DNA of 37,733 nucleotides from Nitrospira sp. CG24C. Lineage in GTDB: Bacteria; Nitrospirota; Nitrospiria; Nitrospirales; Nitrospiraceae. A program made the position numbers and the translations under genes. This document shows, piece by piece, positions 14,574 through 22,822 of this stretch. Location: positions 46,354-84,086 of the forward strand of contig NEWR02000011.1 in assembly GCA_002869885.2 (NCBI GenBank). Reading direction: 5' to 3'. How positions within the stretch are numbered: position 1 is the stretch's first letter; each line of letters starts with the position of its first letter. The notes beneath the pieces are model-generated. The model searched no databases, was not told where the DNA came from, and worked only from the letters and a program-made list of their open reading frames with translations.

Positions 14574-15200
14574 CTATTTCTTTTGAGGCGCTGCAGGAAC
14601 CATCGCGGCCAGCTTGGTTTCCTCTGGCGCCGCATAGGCGATAAGGTCAAACACGGTCTGTGTGACAACCCGTCCCTTCTCAAGCTTTGGCGCTCCCATC
14701 TTGAGGCCGGACACGGTTACAATTCGAGGCAACGCGTTGATCCGATCGAAAAACAAGGCTGCGGTATGGTAGCCGCCTGAAACCTCTACATTGACCGGCA
14801 TGCGGACAAAGAGTTTCGATGAATCCTCGCTTTTGGGACTCGGTTTCCACAGCTTAATGTCGAGTCCAAGGCGAATCCCCAAGTCCGACACCTGCTTGAG
14901 CAACATCACCGCCTCCTCTTCAGGCGGCAATCGTTCTTTCTTTTTCGCGAGTTCAATCTCCAGTTGCTTGCTGGCGGCAATAAGTTCATCAAGATGCTTG
15001 ACCTTAATGGTCAATGTTTGAATCTCGTTATCGAGTGTGCCAATTGCCCCCTGAAGGCCTGCAATCTCTACAGATTTTGGCTCGGCTATATAGTAGTAGA
15101 AGCCCACGATAATCCCTGCAAGAACCATTACAAGAAGCCCCGCCTTCTGAGCCCATGGGATTGACCGCAATAGGTCAAGATTTATAGAAGGCAGTTTCAT
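14574..15200 (-). CDS. pilO: Type IV pilus inner-membrane protein PilO
   Basis: PilO forms the periplasmic alignment heterodimer with PilN, connecting the cytoplasmic PilM ring to PilP and PilQ. The 208 residues show a single transmembrane helix (about 17-37), then a coiled coil (about 45-95) and an alpha/beta periplasmic domain containing LPPEEEAVMLLKQVSDLG, VNVEVSGGYHTAALFFDRINALPRIV. That last phrase is a clear PilO signature. It follows pilN by five bases and precedes pilP by 35 bp in the same operon. Confidence 0.95.
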   Translation of the reverse strand: MKLPSINLDLLRSIPWAQKAGLLVMVLAGIIVGFYYYIAEPKSVEIAGLQGAIGTLDNEIQTLTIKVKHLDELIAASKQLEIELAKKKERLPPEEEAVMLLKQVSDLGIRLGLDIKLWKPSPKSEDSSKLFVRMPVNVEVSGGYHTAALFFDRINALPRIVTVSGLKMGAPKLEKGRVVTQTVFDLIAYAAPEETKLAAMVPAAPQKK

Positions 15201-15205
15201 GATTC

Positions 15206-15757
15206 TTACCCTTTGAGACGGAAACCAAGTTTGAACTGGTAGATATTGAGCTGGCTTTCCACCGCTGCGCGACTTTCTTGAAGATTGATATTCGAAAAAT
15301 AGTCGGTCCGGCGCAGATTATTCACGAATTCCACCACATCATCGTTGGTCGCTGCACGACCTTCAAGATCGACCTCTTTCCCGGTAACCGCCATTCTCAC
15401 TAACCACACCTTCAGCGGATCCAGACTTTGACTGACATGGTCGAGGGCCTTGACAGGGCCGACACGTGATTTTTCCAATTCGTCGATGATGCGATTTTTG
15501 TCTTCCAGCACTTTCTTCCGGTTTTCAAAATCAGAAACCTGCTTCACTTGTTCTTTCAACTGTGCAACCTGCTTCTCCTTGTCGAGTTTTTCGGTCTGCC
15601 GCACGGCTATCTCTTCATCGAGTGAGGCCGAGTACCACCAGCATCCTGCTAGGGTGACGAGCAATAGCCCCACACCCAACAGCGCCTGTGCTCTGACATC
15701 ATACTGAGGCTTCGCCTTATGCCCCTTGGGTCCTGGCAATAAATTAATGCGAATCAT
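15206..15757 (-). CDS. pilN: Type IV pilus inner-membrane protein PilN
   Basis: PilN pairs with PilO in the inner membrane, and its short cytoplasmic N-terminus docks in a groove of PilM. The 183 residues begin with the diagnostic IRINLLPG, followed by a transmembrane helix at about 27-44, a coiled coil at about 48-95, and a periplasmic domain with LDPLKVWLVRMAVTGKEVDLEGRA and FVNNLRRTDYFSNINL. Its start overlaps the pilM stop by four bases, fitting coupled synthesis of the two partners. Confidence 0.96.
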   Translation of the reverse strand: MIRINLLPGPKGHKAKPQYDVRAQALLGVGLLLVTLAGCWWYSASLDEEIAVRQTEKLDKEKQVAQLKEQVKQVSDFENRKKVLEDKNRIIDELEKSRVGPVKALDHVSQSLDPLKVWLVRMAVTGKEVDLEGRAATNDDVVEFVNNLRRTDYFSNINLQESRAAVESQLNIYQFKLGFRLKG

Positions 15758-16863
15758 CGGTCCCCTACCGATCTAAGGGCCAATCCAACCCCCACGGCAG
15801 CCAGCGGAGCCAATTCGGCCAATGTGTTCTGATCAAAATCGCTCCCTGAAGTATCGATTTCGCTGAACGGATTAGCGACCTCGACTACAGCCTGCATTCG
15901 ATCTCTCAATTGGATGACCAAGCCCTTTACCTGAGCGCCCCCTCCACACAAGAGAACCTGTTGAACGTCCGCGTCTGCCATGGTTGATTTGAAATAATCG
16001 ACAGTCCGCGCAATTTCAGACGCAACCTCGGCATTAACACTGTCGACGACTGTGGTCACCGCGTCCTGATTATTCCCCGCCGAACGCTCGCCTTTTTTCG
16101 TTTCCTCTGCCTCTTCGTAGGACATGCCCACTTCTCGTTGAATGGCTTCCGTATAGCGATTTCCTCCGATTGGAATATCTCGCGTGAACAGCGAGATGCC
16201 GCCTCGAACAATATTGATATTCATGACACTGGCGCCAATATTGACGAGCGCGGTCGTCTCATCCTGTGAAACAGGGTAGTTGATTGCGTGCATGTTTTCG
16301 ATTGCAAAGGCATCCACATCCATGACGATCGGAACCAGCCCTGCCCCCTTGACGAGTTCTGTCAGCTCATTAATCTTGTCTTTCTTGGCTGCTACAAGGA
16401 TGATCGACATCTCTCCCTGTGTATCACCCGCGGCCTCGGTAGAGGGCAACACACTGAAGTCGATGTTCACCTCATTAATATCGAATGGGATATACTGCTC
16501 CGCAGCAAGCCTCACCTGCCCCTCCAACTCCTCATCAGGCATCGGCGGCAGGCTGATCTTTTTAATGATGACCGCATGGCCGGAAATCGACACGGCGACC
16601 TGCTTGACCTTGATGTTCGTTTCCTCGAATAATTCCTTAATCGCCGATACCACCCGCCCTTCATCCATCACTGTACCGTCAACAATGACTTCCGGCTCAA
16701 GAGGTTTAAACCCAAACTTCTGGAGAATGTATCGTCCTCGATTCTCCTTCAACTGAACGAGCTTGATCCCGCTCGACCCGATATCCAGCCCGACGAGCTG
16801 TCGCTTCGGGGTAAACATCGAAAATAGATCAGCTTCGGCGATGCCTTTAAATAAACTCAGCAT
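15754..16863 (-). CDS. pilM: Type IV pilus assembly ATPase-fold protein PilM
   Basis: PilM is an actin-like cytoplasmic protein that binds PilN and forms the inner ring of the pilus machine. The ATG at 16863 gives 369 residues and has AGGGG six bases upstream; a TTG 39 bases earlier is less likely. Actin-fold parts include LVGLDIGSSGIKLVQLK (phosphate 1), EDTTALVNIGASVMNINIV-like strands (phosphate 2 region) and VLLCGGGAQVKGL (adenosine loop). It is the first gene of pilMNOPQ, preceded by a strong promoter, a leader of about 260 nt and a small upstream ORF whose stop overlaps the pilM start. The ATPases, the pilin and other pilus genes are elsewhere. Confidence 0.96.
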   Translation of the reverse strand: MLSLFKGIAEADLFSMFTPKRQLVGLDIGSSGIKLVQLKENRGRYILQKFGFKPLEPEVIVDGTVMDEGRVVSAIKELFEETNIKVKQVAVSISGHAVIIKKISLPPMPDEELEGQVRLAAEQYIPFDINEVNIDFSVLPSTEAAGDTQGEMSIILVAAKKDKINELTELVKGAGLVPIVMDVDAFAIENMHAINYPVSQDETTALVNIGASVMNINIVRGGISLFTRDIPIGGNRYTEAIQREVGMSYEEAEETKKGERSAGNNQDAVTTVVDSVNAEVASEIARTVDYFKSTMADADVQQVLLCGGGAQVKGLVIQLRDRMQAVVEVANPFSEIDTSGSDFDQNTLAELAPLAAVGVGLALRSVGDR

Positions 16864-16937
16864 ACGTGCCCCTGACTGTACATGACTATCCGTACAGAGC
16901 AAGTCTTTATGTGATTTTTTCGCAGACGGTTACTCAT
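16857..16937 (-). CDS. Candidate 26-residue upstream ORF overlapping the pilM start
   Basis: ATG at 16937, 26 sense codons, TGA at 16857-16859. A GGGGAG site sits six bases before the ATG, better than for many real genes here. The stop overlaps the first codons of pilM (ATGCTGA), the arrangement used for translational coupling. The predicted peptide is basic at its start (MSNRLRKNH) with two Cys and no recognised domain. It could be a leader peptide setting pilM translation, or a chance ORF. Only the overlap and ribosome-binding site support it. Confidence 0.4.
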   Translation of the reverse strand: MSNRLRKNHIKTCSVRIVMYSQGHVC

Positions 16938-17234
16938 AGTCATCTCCCCAACCCAGCAAACTTCCACGCCCCAAAGAAAGAATGTGTCCCTAAACCATTC
17001 TGGCTATTCATCTGTGGCCTGCCCTCCACTCAACATTCCCCTCCTTAAGCGGCGATTTGGGCCTGAATCACAGCCGGCACACTTCGAACGATGCCTCTAC
17101 ACTGCTGAGCGGCTTTGCCCGTCAGCTAAGTATAGTGTAGATGCTCTACCTGTCAAGGAAATCGCTTTCCCTGCACATGCTTAGAAACAAAGGGGCTGGT
17201 GGCGGGAGGATTGACCTAACGGGCCCGTGGATTA
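16864..17234. other. Leader and intergenic region upstream of pilM
   Basis: This 371-bp stretch between rapZ and pilM holds the pilM promoter (17129-17156), about 260 nt of predicted leader, the 26-codon ORF at 16857-16937, and an AAGGAGG-like site followed by a ten-codon frame (around 17000-17040). A GGGCCC palindrome just after rapZ has no T run, so I do not call a terminator for the rapZ operon. Confidence 0.6.
17129..17156 (-). promoter_or_regulatory. Sigma-70 promoter of pilMNOPQ with palindrome in the spacer
   Basis: On the minus strand, a consensus TTGACA (17151-17156) and TATACT (17129-17134) are separated by 16 bp. The spacer contains GTAGA-N3-TCTAC (17137-17149), a 5-bp-arm palindrome placed where a repressor or a MerR-like protein would bind. 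An eight-base inverted copy, TCTACACT at 17096-17103 against AGTGTAGA at 17134-17141, spans the start-site region. The promoter call is strong; the operator role is inference. Confidence 0.75.
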
Positions 17235-18098
17235 TTACCTATTGATATCGCGATGCGTGACGGTCGCTTGATATCCCAGCGCAGAAAAACTTGCTTGAAG
17301 TCGTCCAGCAATCGCCACAGATCGATGACGTCCGCCGGTGCAGCCAACCCCAACATTCACATAGCTGCGGCGTTCTCGTTCGAAAAGAGGAATAAGGAAT
17401 TTAAAGAAACCTTCCAGCTGCCCAATAAATGCAACGGCATCTGGATCAGTCAACACATAGGTCCGCACCCGCGAGTCTTCCCCGGTCAATGGTTTGAGGT
17501 CAGGAACGAAAAACGGGTTCCGCAAGAACCGGACATCGAACAGGAGGTCGATATCGTACGGCACGCCGAACTTGTAACCAAACGTTACCAGTGAGATGGT
17601 TAACCGCTGAGGCGTGCCTTCCTGCCTGAACTGTCTGATCAACAGTTCACGTAACTCATGCACCGTCAAGTCCGAGGTATCCACAATCCGGTCAGCGTTG
17701 CGGCGAAGATCAGCAAGACGCTCCTTTTCAAAACGTACTCCTTCCAATACAGGCAGTTGCGGCAGCAGTGGATGGGGCCTTCGAGACTCCGAGAATCGAC
17801 GAACCAAGACTTCCTCACGAGCTTCAAAGAATATGAGCTCGACCGCATGACCAAGCGCCTTCACCCGCTCAAGAATCCCCACCAGATCGGAAAAGAACAC
17901 GCGCTCTCTAACATCGATGCCGAGCGCAACATTTTTAATCTCGCCCCCCTGCTGATGACAGAGCTCGACAAAAGTCGGCAGGAGAGCCGGCGGCAAATTA
18001 TCGATGCAGAAATACCCTGCGTCTTCGAAACATTTGAGGGCATGTGACTTCCCTGATCCAGAAAGACCGCTGATCACCACCAACTTGAGTCCTGCCAT
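17235..18098 (-). CDS. rapZ: RNase adapter protein RapZ (nucleotide-binding)
   Basis: RapZ is a P-loop protein that in enterobacteria delivers the small RNA GlmZ to RNase E and so tunes GlmS and cell-envelope precursor supply. In other phyla its target is unclear. The 287 residues include Walker A GLSGSGKSHALKCFED, DNLPPALLP, the Walker-B-like LIFFEAREEVLVRRFSESRRPHPL, and the C-terminal signature VGCTGGRHRSVAIA. Length is normal. It is the last gene of lptCAB-rpoN-hpf-rapZ, 12 bp after hpf. In many proteobacteria ptsN lies between hpf and rapZ, but it is absent here. Confidence 0.95.
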   Translation of the reverse strand: MAGLKLVVISGLSGSGKSHALKCFEDAGYFCIDNLPPALLPTFVELCHQQGGEIKNVALGIDVRERVFFSDLVGILERVKALGHAVELIFFEAREEVLVRRFSESRRPHPLLPQLPVLEGVRFEKERLADLRRNADRIVDTSDLTVHELRELLIRQFRQEGTPQRLTISLVTFGYKFGVPYDIDLLFDVRFLRNPFFVPDLKPLTGEDSRVRTYVLTDPDAVAFIGQLEGFFKFLIPLFERERRSYVNVGVGCTGGRHRSVAIAGRLQASFSALGYQATVTHRDINR

Positions 18099-18110
18099 AC
18101 CTGCTACCCC

Positions 18111-18620
18111 TTACGGGTCAATCAAGACCACTCGATCACGATCTATACGCTGTAGAATCTGCAGCTTTCCCGAAGACAGTGCGGTAAACACCACCAACGA
18201 ACCAGGCAGAGAATCGAGCCGGCGCTTCGCATCTTCCAGAGTCAGAACAGCCCGAACCGGACGAATGACTTCAAGCTCTTCCTCTTCCTGACGAAGAGCC
18301 TGGCGCGGAACCTTACGCACCGACCTCTTCGTCGGTTCTTTATGATCAGTCTGGCGTTCCTTATGTTTCCGTATCTGGACGCCCAAGCGGTCCACGAGCT
18401 GGTCGATCGTCGCGTACATTTCCTGGGTCGAAGCTTTTGCCTGAATCCGCCGCCCTTGCATTGTACAAACGACCTCCGCACAATGCTGAAGCTTGCTCAC
18501 ACCCAGGATCACTTCCAGATGGCTCAGCTTCACTTCATACCGCGCGAGCCTCTCAAGCCGATTTTCGACATGCTGTCTGAGCGCCGGCGTGATAACGAGG
18601 CGTCGTCCTGTAATCTTCAT
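18111..18620 (-). CDS. hpf: Ribosome hibernation promoting factor
   Basis: This protein binds stalled ribosomes and inactivates or dimerises them in stationary phase or starvation. The N-terminal S30AE domain (about 1-100, MKITGRRLVITPALRQHVENRL, HCAEVVCTMQGRRIQAKAS, MYATIDQLVDRLGVQIRKHKER) is clear. After a basic linker, residues 120-169 (PVRAVLTLEDAKRRLDSLPGSLVVFTALSSGKLQIL-like) resemble a shortened, diverged version of the dimerisation domain of long HPF. At 169 residues it is between short (about 95) and long (about 190) forms. It has an AAGGA site nine bases before the ATG and follows rpoN with a 133-bp gap that may hold its own promoter, though no clear one is seen. Confidence 0.92.
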   Translation of the reverse strand: MKITGRRLVITPALRQHVENRLERLARYEVKLSHLEVILGVSKLQHCAEVVCTMQGRRIQAKASTQEMYATIDQLVDRLGVQIRKHKERQTDHKEPTKRSVRKVPRQALRQEEEELEVIRPVRAVLTLEDAKRRLDSLPGSLVVFTALSSGKLQILQRIDRDRVVLIDP

Positions 18621-18753
18621 AGGCTTTCGTCCTTTCAGGCTGAGTAACCTCGGCCCCTCTTCACTCAGCTATGCTGGTTGGTTTTGAACATCCATAGCAC
18701 CGGGGGAAACGCCAGATAAGAACAAACTACAAACGCAGCTGGACAGGGAAGGG

Positions 18754-20265
18754 CTAAAAGAATCGCTTACGCTGAGTGGCGGATGGAATATGTTCTTCCG
18801 CCCGATACTTGGCCACTGTCCGCCGCGCGATCACAACCTGCTGTGTAAGCAGGCGCGCTGCGATCTCTTCATCTTTGAGGGGACGGCGGGCATCTTCCTC
18901 CGCCACCATCTTCCGAATCATCTCCCTCACCGTCACGGACGACATCATGTCGGAGGGCTGATCCGCTCGCTGCAGGCCGGCGTTAAAGAAAAACTTTAGA
19001 TCCAACAACCCTTGCGGGCAATACATGTACTTATTGGCTGTCACACGACTGATTGTCGACTCGTGCATCCCAATATCTTCAGCCACCTGTTTGAGCACCA
19101 ACGGCTTCAGATGCTCCACGCCCTTTTCAAAGAACTGCTCCTGAAACTTCACGATACTCGACACCACTTTTACGATTGTCTTATTCCGTTGCTCGATGCT
19201 GCGAATAACCCATTGCGCCGCCCGAAGCTTTTCATCCAGATAGGCCTTTGTCTCTTCCGACCCGTTTTCACCTGCCCCCATCAACTGCTTATAGTACGGG
19301 CTGATCCGCATACGGGGGAGCCCGTCGTCGTTCAGTAATACCACCCATTCACCTTCATTCTTGGCGACAAACACGTCAGGGACAATGACATAGTTGTGGG
19401 TATTCGTAAATGGTCGCCCAGGCTTCGGCTCAAGCACTTCGATAACCTTGGTCGCCTGAAAAACCTCTTCTACTGTGACATTGAGAGCTTTTGCAATTCT
19501 CGCATACTGTTTCTTCTCCAAGTCTTTGAGATGGTGCTGAACAATGGCTTCAACAATCGACCCCTTCAAGGCGCCTGGTCTGGCCCCTAATGACCCCATC
19601 GGGCTCTTCCCCAAATGTCCGATCTGTAAGAGCAGGCATTCCGCTAGATCGCGTGCCGCCACTCCCGTCGGATCAAAACTCTGAATATCCTTCAGAACTG
19701 ACTCCCCTTCAATCTCGGTGAAATCAGTCCCGCTGACCATTTCTGCGAGAGACATGCGCAGATACCCGTCATCGTCAAGGTTACCGATGATCAACCGCCC
19801 GATCCCCTTTTCACGATCGGACAAACCTGAAAACGATAGTTGCCAGAGAAGATGATCTTCTAAGGAGGTTGCCTTCGCCATGGTTTGTTCATAGGAAGGA
19901 AACTCATCCTGAGAGGACGACTGAGACTCGGACCCGCCAATCCGCCGGTCGCTTCCAAAATACTCTTCCCAACCAGCTGCTGAGACCTCATCCGGTGTAT
20001 CCCGTTCTTCGGGAGTCGACTCCTCCGCATTCGACGGCTCACTATCCGCTGAGGCCGCCGCATCTTCCGCCTTCTCCTCTGCGCTTGTGGCTTCGCTGTC
20101 CTCCGCTTCAGTAGGAAGGTCTTCCAAAAGCGGATTTTCCATCAAATGCTGCGTGAGACTCTGCTGGAGCTCAAGCCGCGACAATTGCAGCAGCTTAATT
20201 GCCTGCTGCAATTGGGGAGTCATGATCAGCTTTTGACTCAGTCGAAGGTCGAGTCTGAGCTTCAT
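18754..20265 (-). CDS. rpoN: RNA polymerase sigma-54 factor
   Basis: Sigma-54 directs RNA polymerase to -24/-12 promoters that need an AAA+ activator, often for nitrogen and envelope functions. The 503 residues show the N-terminal activator region (LRLSQKLIMTPQLQQAIKLL, LQQSLTQHLMENPLLE), an acidic low-complexity linker (about 50-115), the core-binding domain, and the DNA-binding end with MHESTISRVTANKYMYCPQG and the RpoN box ARRTVAKYRAEEHIPSA near residue 490. Length is normal. It lies 19 bp after lptB, the common lptB-rpoN arrangement. No -24/-12 promoter was recognised by eye in the urea locus. Confidence 0.97.
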   Translation of the reverse strand: MKLRLDLRLSQKLIMTPQLQQAIKLLQLSRLELQQSLTQHLMENPLLEDLPTEAEDSEATSAEEKAEDAAASADSEPSNAEESTPEERDTPDEVSAAGWEEYFGSDRRIGGSESQSSSQDEFPSYEQTMAKATSLEDHLLWQLSFSGLSDREKGIGRLIIGNLDDDGYLRMSLAEMVSGTDFTEIEGESVLKDIQSFDPTGVAARDLAECLLLQIGHLGKSPMGSLGARPGALKGSIVEAIVQHHLKDLEKKQYARIAKALNVTVEEVFQATKVIEVLEPKPGRPFTNTHNYVIVPDVFVAKNEGEWVVLLNDDGLPRMRISPYYKQLMGAGENGSEETKAYLDEKLRAAQWVIRSIEQRNKTIVKVVSSIVKFQEQFFEKGVEHLKPLVLKQVAEDIGMHESTISRVTANKYMYCPQGLLDLKFFFNAGLQRADQPSDMMSSVTVREMIRKMVAEEDARRPLKDEEIAARLLTQQVVIARRTVAKYRAEEHIPSATQRKRFF

Positions 20266-20284
20266 ACGCGACGATCCTTACGCA

Positions 20285-21067
20285 TCATAGCTTGAACCGT
20301 TCCCCCAGATAGACTGCTCGGGCCGTTTCGCTCTTGACGATGGACTCAGGAGTCCCGGCCTCCAGAATCAACCCTTCGTTGATGATGTAGGCCCGGTCTG
20401 TAATTGACAGCGTCTCCTGGACATTGTGGTCGGTGATCAGAATGCCGATTCCCTTTTCTTTCAATCGGATAATAATCTGTTGTATGTCAGCGACGGCAAT
20501 CGGGTCGATCCCTGCAAAGGGTTCATCCAGCAACATGAATGATGGGCTCGTCGCGAGCGCCCTCGTAATTTCCAGCCGCCGGCGTTCCCCACCAGACAAC
20601 GCATAGGCCATGCTCGCTCGAATATGGCTCAGGTCCAGTTCCTTGAGAAGAGCATCGACCCGGTCACGACGTTCTGACCGAGAGTAGTCCAGCATCTCAA
20701 GAATTGCCAGAATATTGTCTTCAACCGACAAGCGTCGAAACACAGATGACTCTTGCGGCAGATACCCGATTCCTTTCCGCGCCCGTCTGTACATCGGAAG
20801 ATCCGTGATCACCTCTTCACCGAGCGAGATCGCCCCTTCATCAGGCTGGCAGAGACCGACGATCATGTCGAAGATGGTGGTCTTTCCTGCCCCATTGGGT
20901 CCCAGCACACCCACGACCTCTCCGGCCTGGACTTCGATCGACACGCCTTTCACCACTTTGCGCGCGCGAAAACTTTTCACCAATCCCGTCGCGCATAAAC
21001 CAATCCCTTCTGCCCTGCTCACTTTTTCACCAGACGACAGCGCATTCCCTTGAGCCGGTACAATCAC
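20285..21067 (-). CDS. lptB: LPS export ABC transporter ATP-binding protein LptB
   Basis: LptB is the cytoplasmic ATPase that powers extraction of lipopolysaccharide from the inner membrane through LptFG to LptC and LptA. The 260 residues contain Walker [17 protein letters not shown], the Q loop [19 protein letters not shown], signature [16 protein letters not shown], Walker [14 protein letters not shown] and the H loop [10 protein letters not shown]. These are classic LptB sequences. The start is GTG and overlaps the lptA stop by four bases. About 20 extra residues precede the usual start ([11 protein letters not shown]). Confidence 0.97.
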   Translation of the reverse strand: MIVPAQGNALSSGEKVSRAEGIGLCATGLVKSFRARKVVKGVSIEVQAGEVVGVLGPNGAGKTTIFDMIVGLCQPDEGAISLGEEVITDLPMYRRARKGIGYLPQESSVFRRLSVEDNILAILEMLDYSRSERRDRVDALLKELDLSHIRASMAYALSGGERRRLEITRALATSPSFMLLDEPFAGIDPIAVADIQQIIIRLKEKGIGILITDHNVQETLSITDRAYIINEGLILEAGTPESIVKSETARAVYLGERFKL

Positions 21068-21645
21068 TTGATCGCCCCCCCATCCGGCTCAATCCGCACA
21101 TGCGAGCCTCCCTCCACCACACTCCGGTCCTCTGCCAAAAACATCGTGATTTGCTTGCCGCTGACCCTTGTTCCCTTATCCCAGGCCACCGGGTCGCCCG
21201 TCAGGACGATCTTATCCCCATCATGGTAATATATGGCTTTTTCACAGGTCGCATTTCCTGAGTCCTTCTCGATTTTCACTCGCCCGGTCGCTTCAATCCT
21301 GTTGACTGAACGATTGGACACAGCCGGCACGGCATCGGGCCCTTTCGAAGGTACGGCACCCTTGACGGCCTCAGGCCCTTTCTGGTTATCAGTCGCGGAC
21401 GGGTCTTCCACGCGAAACATCACCACCATGCGATCGGAATAGACAACCAAGGACCCACGAGTCAGCACAACTGCCCCCTCAAATATCGCTTGGCTATCCT
21501 GATTTTTTACGGTCATCCTCTTGGCTGTAATGGTCGTGCTCACCGCTCGATCAACACCACCCCTGGGAAGGGCTGCGTCAGCCGATTCGCTCAATGAAGC
21601 TATCCCAAGCGGGAATAAATTAAGAAGCAGGAACCAAATCCACAT
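21064..21645 (-). CDS. lptA: Periplasmic LPS transport protein LptA
   Basis: LptA forms the periplasmic bridge that carries LPS to the outer membrane. From the ATG at 21645 (GAGG six bases before) the protein has 193 residues, with a signal peptide [17 protein letters not shown]. The OstA-like jellyroll has [33 protein letters not shown] strands, [21 protein letters not shown], and [21 protein letters not shown] Pro/Ala/Gly-rich insert (about 88-115) interrupts the strands. A GTG farther upstream (21699) and an ATG at 21651 are alternatives. It overlaps lptC by 26 bases. Confidence 0.92.
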   Translation of the reverse strand: MWIWFLLLNLFPLGIASLSESADAALPRGGVDRAVSTTITAKRMTVKNQDSQAIFEGAVVLTRGSLVVYSDRMVVMFRVEDPSATDNQKGPEAVKGAVPSKGPDAVPAVSNRSVNRIEATGRVKIEKDSGNATCEKAIYYHDGDKIVLTGDPVAWDKGTRVSGKQITMFLAEDRSVVEGGSHVRIEPDGGAIK

Positions 21646-22192
21646 GTACATCCTCAAGTACTTCAAATTCCTCTCGGTCCAAATGTCCCAACAACCCACG
21701 CCCTGTCACCTCTAACCCATGCCCAACGATACGAACAGGATCCTCTGTGCGAATTTCTCTTGTCTGATCAGTCCAAGCCAGATGGTTGGTATAAATCACG
21801 TATCCACTCTCAGTGTGAATCACGAGCGGCTCCAATCGGTTCACGAGCACAAAATTCTTCGTCTCCGTATCCAATGTCCCTTCATCTCCGGTTAACGTCA
21901 AATCTTTTCCCTGTCGGCCAAACAGTGTGATCGCGACGACTTGGAGCATCGCCCGCTTGTCTCGTTCAAAGAGTCGCGCCTCTTGTGCCTGTACTTGCCA
22001 TTGAACCGTATCGCCCTTGGTTTGGGTGAATGTAAACTGGGAGATCGTGGCATCAGCTGCATCCATGGAGCCTGGCGCCGCCGCCGTCGGGGTGGGAACC
22101 ATAGTCGAGTTGGTCACGAGCAGATAGGCGAGGAAACAGCCCAACACCACACTGAGCGCTAACAAACCTCTCCGTACCCAGTGTTGCCACAC
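21620..22192 (-). CDS. lptC: LPS export protein LptC
   Basis: LptC is a bitopic inner-membrane protein that hands LPS from LptBFG to LptA. The 190 residues have one N-terminal transmembrane helix (about 8-26, GLLALSVVLGCFLAYLLV) and an OstA-type beta domain (ISQFTFTQTKGDTVQWQVQAQ, LTLTGDEGTLDTETKNFVL, EIRTEDPVRIVGHGLEVTGRGL). The GTG start has AGGGA six bases upstream. It is the first gene of the lptCAB-rpoN-hpf-rapZ run, preceded by a candidate promoter. Confidence 0.92.
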   Translation of the reverse strand: MWQHWVRRGLLALSVVLGCFLAYLLVTNSTMVPTPTAAAPGSMDAADATISQFTFTQTKGDTVQWQVQAQEARLFERDKRAMLQVVAITLFGRQGKDLTLTGDEGTLDTETKNFVLVNRLEPLVIHTESGYVIYTNHLAWTDQTREIRTEDPVRIVGHGLEVTGRGLLGHLDREEFEVLEDVHVDLVPAS

Positions 22193-22236
22193 GTTGTCCC
22201 TGCTTCCTGTTTAGTAGCATGAAGAAGACTGGCACG

Positions 22237-22265
22237 ATAGTAGCATGAGCTCAATATCAAGTAAA
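22237..22265 (-). promoter_or_regulatory. Candidate promoter for lptC operon
   Basis: On the minus strand, TTTACT (22260-22265) and TACTAT (22237-22242) lie 17 bp apart, with TG one base before the -10 as in extended -10 promoters. The predicted start is about 40 bases before the lptC GTG. The rest of the 22193-22381 gap holds a GC-rich palindromic stretch (about 22340-22365) without a T run, so the end of the ribosomal operon is not clearly marked. Confidence 0.5.
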
Positions 22266-22381
22266 CTTATGCCGCGACCACAGCATGGTCTACTGGACAG
22301 AGATGAGGTGAGGGAGATGGGGGAATCGTCGGAATAATGATGCGGCGCCGCGCCGCCGACTAAATCTCACAGACAGGAGAT

Positions 22382-22804
22382 CTAGCCAGCGGCTGGAGTC
22401 GCAGGAGTTGAGGCGGCAGGCGCTTGTTTCTTCGCCGATGCAGCATCCGGCCTGGTGACGAGTTCAATCGCAACAAGCTTCGCCGCATCGCCGATCCGCC
22501 GCCTCGTCTTCACCATCCTGGTATAACCACCGGGACGGTCTTTAAATCGAACTGCGACGTCGCTGAATAATTTTGAGACGACATCTTTACTGCGGATGAA
22601 TGCAAGGGCCTGCCGCCGAGCCGGCAATGTTCCTTCCTTGCCGAGCGTAATCATCCGATCCGTAAATCCTCGAATTTCCTTCGCCTTGGCTTCCGTCGTC
22701 TCGATTCGTTCATGTTCGAGCAGCGACGTCACAAGACTTCGGAACAGAGCCCACCGATGTTTCGTCTTTCGTCCGAGCTGTCTACCATTTTTTCTGTGAC
22801 GCAC
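22382..22804 (-). CDS. rplQ: 50S ribosomal protein L17
   Basis: L17 lies near the exit of the peptide tunnel of the large subunit. The 140 residues open with the signature [17 protein letters not shown] and [24 protein letters not shown], with [16 protein letters not shown] later. The last 20 or so residues are an Ala/Pro-rich tail that extends past the core. It is the last gene of the S10-spc-alpha operon, 18 bp after rpoA, its usual place. Confidence 0.98.
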   Translation of the reverse strand: MRHRKNGRQLGRKTKHRWALFRSLVTSLLEHERIETTEAKAKEIRGFTDRMITLGKEGTLPARRQALAFIRSKDVVSKLFSDVAVRFKDRPGGYTRMVKTRRRIGDAAKLVAIELVTRPDAASAKKQAPAASTPATPAAG

Positions 22805-22822
22805 TGGTTTCCTCTTGTTTCG

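Noticed and set aside
16990..17045. Ten-codon leader ORF after an AAGGAGG-like site in the pilM leader
   Set aside because: Very short, the site is only about three bases from the ATG, and nothing else supports translation.
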